Of a stretch of DNA of 5,202 bases, positions 4,355 through 5,202 are shown piece by piece. The translations under genes were made by a program, and so were the position numbers. The stretch spans positions 1-5,202 of the forward strand of contig URQL01000133.1 of the NCBI GenBank assembly GCA_900550005.1, written 5' to 3'. Numbering within the stretch: position 1 is the first letter of the stretch; each line of letters begins with the position of its first letter. The notes below the pieces were generated by a model. The model ran no database searches, was not told the DNA's origin, and worked only from the letters and a program-made list of their open reading frames with translations. This DNA comes from an uncultured Erysipelotrichaceae bacterium (GTDB lineage: Bacteria > Bacillota_I > Bacilli_A > Erysipelotrichales > Coprobacillaceae).

Positions 4355-5110
4355 ATGAAAATAGGAGATAAAGTCGTTAGAAAAAAGTACAACCGAGATG
4401 TGGTATTTGAAATCGTTGATTTAAAACAAAATATAGCTTATTTACGAGGCTTAGAAATACGATTGATTGCGGATAGTTTTCTTGATGATTTAGAAGAAGT
4501 GATTGAACCATGGAAAACATATCAATTTGATGAATCTAAATTATTAAGACAAGATAAAATCATAAAAGGAAAAATATTACATTTAGATGGAGATCAAGAA
4601 TACTTAGAATTGTGTGAAGCAAAATATAAAAACTTAGGTGTGCGTGCAGTAGGTTATTATTTTAAAGAAAACGAAATGAAAGAACAGGTCATTGGGTTAC
4701 TCGAAAAACATCGTCCACAAATCCTAGTTATTACAGGACATGACTCACTAAGTAATCATTTAGAAAAAGACCATTTAGATCGTTATAGCCATAGTCGTGA
4801 TTATGTTGAAACAATAAAAAAGGCAAGACAATACGAATCAAATTGTGATCAGTTAGTTATTTTTGCTGGTGGATGCCAATCACATTATGAAGCATTGATT
4901 GCTGCAGGAGCCAATTTCGCTTCTTCACCTAGTCGTAAAAATATTCATGCATTAGATCCCGTCTATATTGCTTTTCAAGTTGCAAATGAAAGTGTAAAAA
5001 ACTATATAGATATTGAAACTATCATAAAAAATACTTACAATAAAGGAGAAGGAATTGGTGGAATCGACACCAAAGGTGTAGCTAGAAATATTTATCCAAG
5101 AAAGGGATGA
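4355..5110 (+). CDS. yabG: Sporulation-specific protease YabG
   Basis: YabG is a cysteine-type protease (family U57) made in the mother cell during sporulation, which processes spore coat and related proteins. The N-terminus (MKIGDKVVRKKYNRDVVFEI, 1-20) and LRGLEIRLIADS (30-41) match its usual opening beta-rich domain. The catalytic core follows: KILHLDGD (73-80), VITGHDS (125-131), VIFAGGCQSHYEAL (168-181) and GANFASSPSRKNIHALDPVY (185-204). C174 and H129 are the likely catalytic pair, an inference from conservation. At 251 residues it is about 40 shorter than the Bacillus subtilis protein as I recall it, because the linker between the two domains is short. ATG 4355 is preferred over the in-frame TTG 4352, since AGGTGA (4345-4350) would sit only one base from the latter. 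It follows rsmA by 13 bases. Its presence shows the host forms, or descends from, spore formers. Confidence 0.94.
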   Translation: MKIGDKVVRKKYNRDVVFEIVDLKQNIAYLRGLEIRLIADSFLDDLEEVIEPWKTYQFDESKLLRQDKIIKGKILHLDGDQEYLELCEAKYKNLGVRAVGYYFKENEMKEQVIGLLEKHRPQILVITGHDSLSNHLEKDHLDRYSHSRDYVETIKKARQYESNCDQLVIFAGGCQSHYEALIAAGANFASSPSRKNIHALDPVYIAFQVANESVKNYIDIETIIKNTYNKGEGIGGIDTKGVARNIYPRKG

Positions 5111-5114
5111 AAGT

Positions 5115-5202
5115 ATGAAAGTAAAAGCACATGCAAAAATAAATTTAGGATTAAACGTAGTAAGAAAAAGAGAAGATGGTTATCATGAATTAGAAATGGT
5201 CA
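5115..5202 (+). CDS. ispE: 4-diphosphocytidyl-2-C-methyl-D-erythritol kinase, 5' part only
   Basis: IspE phosphorylates 4-diphosphocytidyl-2-C-methyl-D-erythritol with ATP in the non-mevalonate (MEP) isoprenoid pathway. Only the first 29 codons are in the window. They contain the family's opening strand AKINLGLNV (residues 7-15), with the conserved lysine and asparagine of the substrate site, and RKREDGYHELEMV (17-29), the typical GYHE signature of GHMP kinases of this type. The ATG lies four bases after the yabG stop. The sequence AAGGGATGA at the end of yabG (5101-5109) supplies the ribosome binding site, so it is part of the same operon. Bacillus carries veg and an ssp gene between yabG and ispE; both are absent here. 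Confidence 0.93.
   Translation, partial: MKVKAHAKINLGLNVVRKREDGYHELEMV

Noticed and set aside
1..5202. CRISPR array, tRNA, rRNA or riboswitch
   Set aside because: No regularly spaced repeats, no cloverleaf with a CCA-type acceptor, no rRNA-like stretch and no recognisable riboswitch core were seen on either strand.

Overview
The window looks like chromosomal DNA from a low-GC, spore-forming Bacillota. The coding sequence is strongly A+T rich, ribosome binding sites are AGGAGG-like, and the sporulation protease YabG sits in the rnmV-rsmA-yabG-ispE neighbourhood. Codon use and protein style would fit a gut Erysipelotrichia-type lineage, but that placement is inference. No rRNA, tRNA or CRISPR array was found.

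Left third (about 1-1313) is accessory and decayed DNA. At the left edge is a minus-strand remnant of a relaxase (mobilisation nuclease). Next comes a compact locus laid out like the Fst/par type I toxin-antitoxin system. A tiny minus-strand membrane-toxin gene (490-572, apparently frameshifted) and a short plus-strand RNA (about 419-475) converge on one bidirectional terminator. Two near-identical 20-bp repeats let the short RNA pair with the toxin mRNA over its ribosome binding site and start codon. Then a strong promoter (783-811), a roughly 90-nt RNA ending at a terminator (883-908), and a broken reading frame (921-1313) resembling type III ToxN/CptN/TenpN endoribonuclease toxins together look like a dead or dying type III toxin-antitoxin locus. 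The stretch 290-383 contains nothing I can support. The stretch 653-782 shows nothing supportable either.

Middle (1347-2310) holds two plus-strand genes of unknown function: a 207-residue soluble charged protein and a 90-residue small alpha/beta protein. A perfect 13-bp inverted repeat after the second gene can act as its terminator, and it also encloses a promoter-like sequence for the next gene.

Right half (2378-5202) is a tightly packed plus-strand operon: RNase H1 with a viroplasmin-like N-terminal domain, RNase M5 (rnmV), 16S rRNA dimethyladenosine transferase (rsmA), spore protease YabG, and the start of ispE, which runs off the right end. Gene junctions overlap or are separated by 3 to 13 bases. 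The operon groups RNA-DNA hybrid removal, 5S rRNA maturation and 16S rRNA methylation with spore coat processing and isoprenoid synthesis. The boundary between eroded mobile/toxin DNA and this conserved core lies around 1313-2378.
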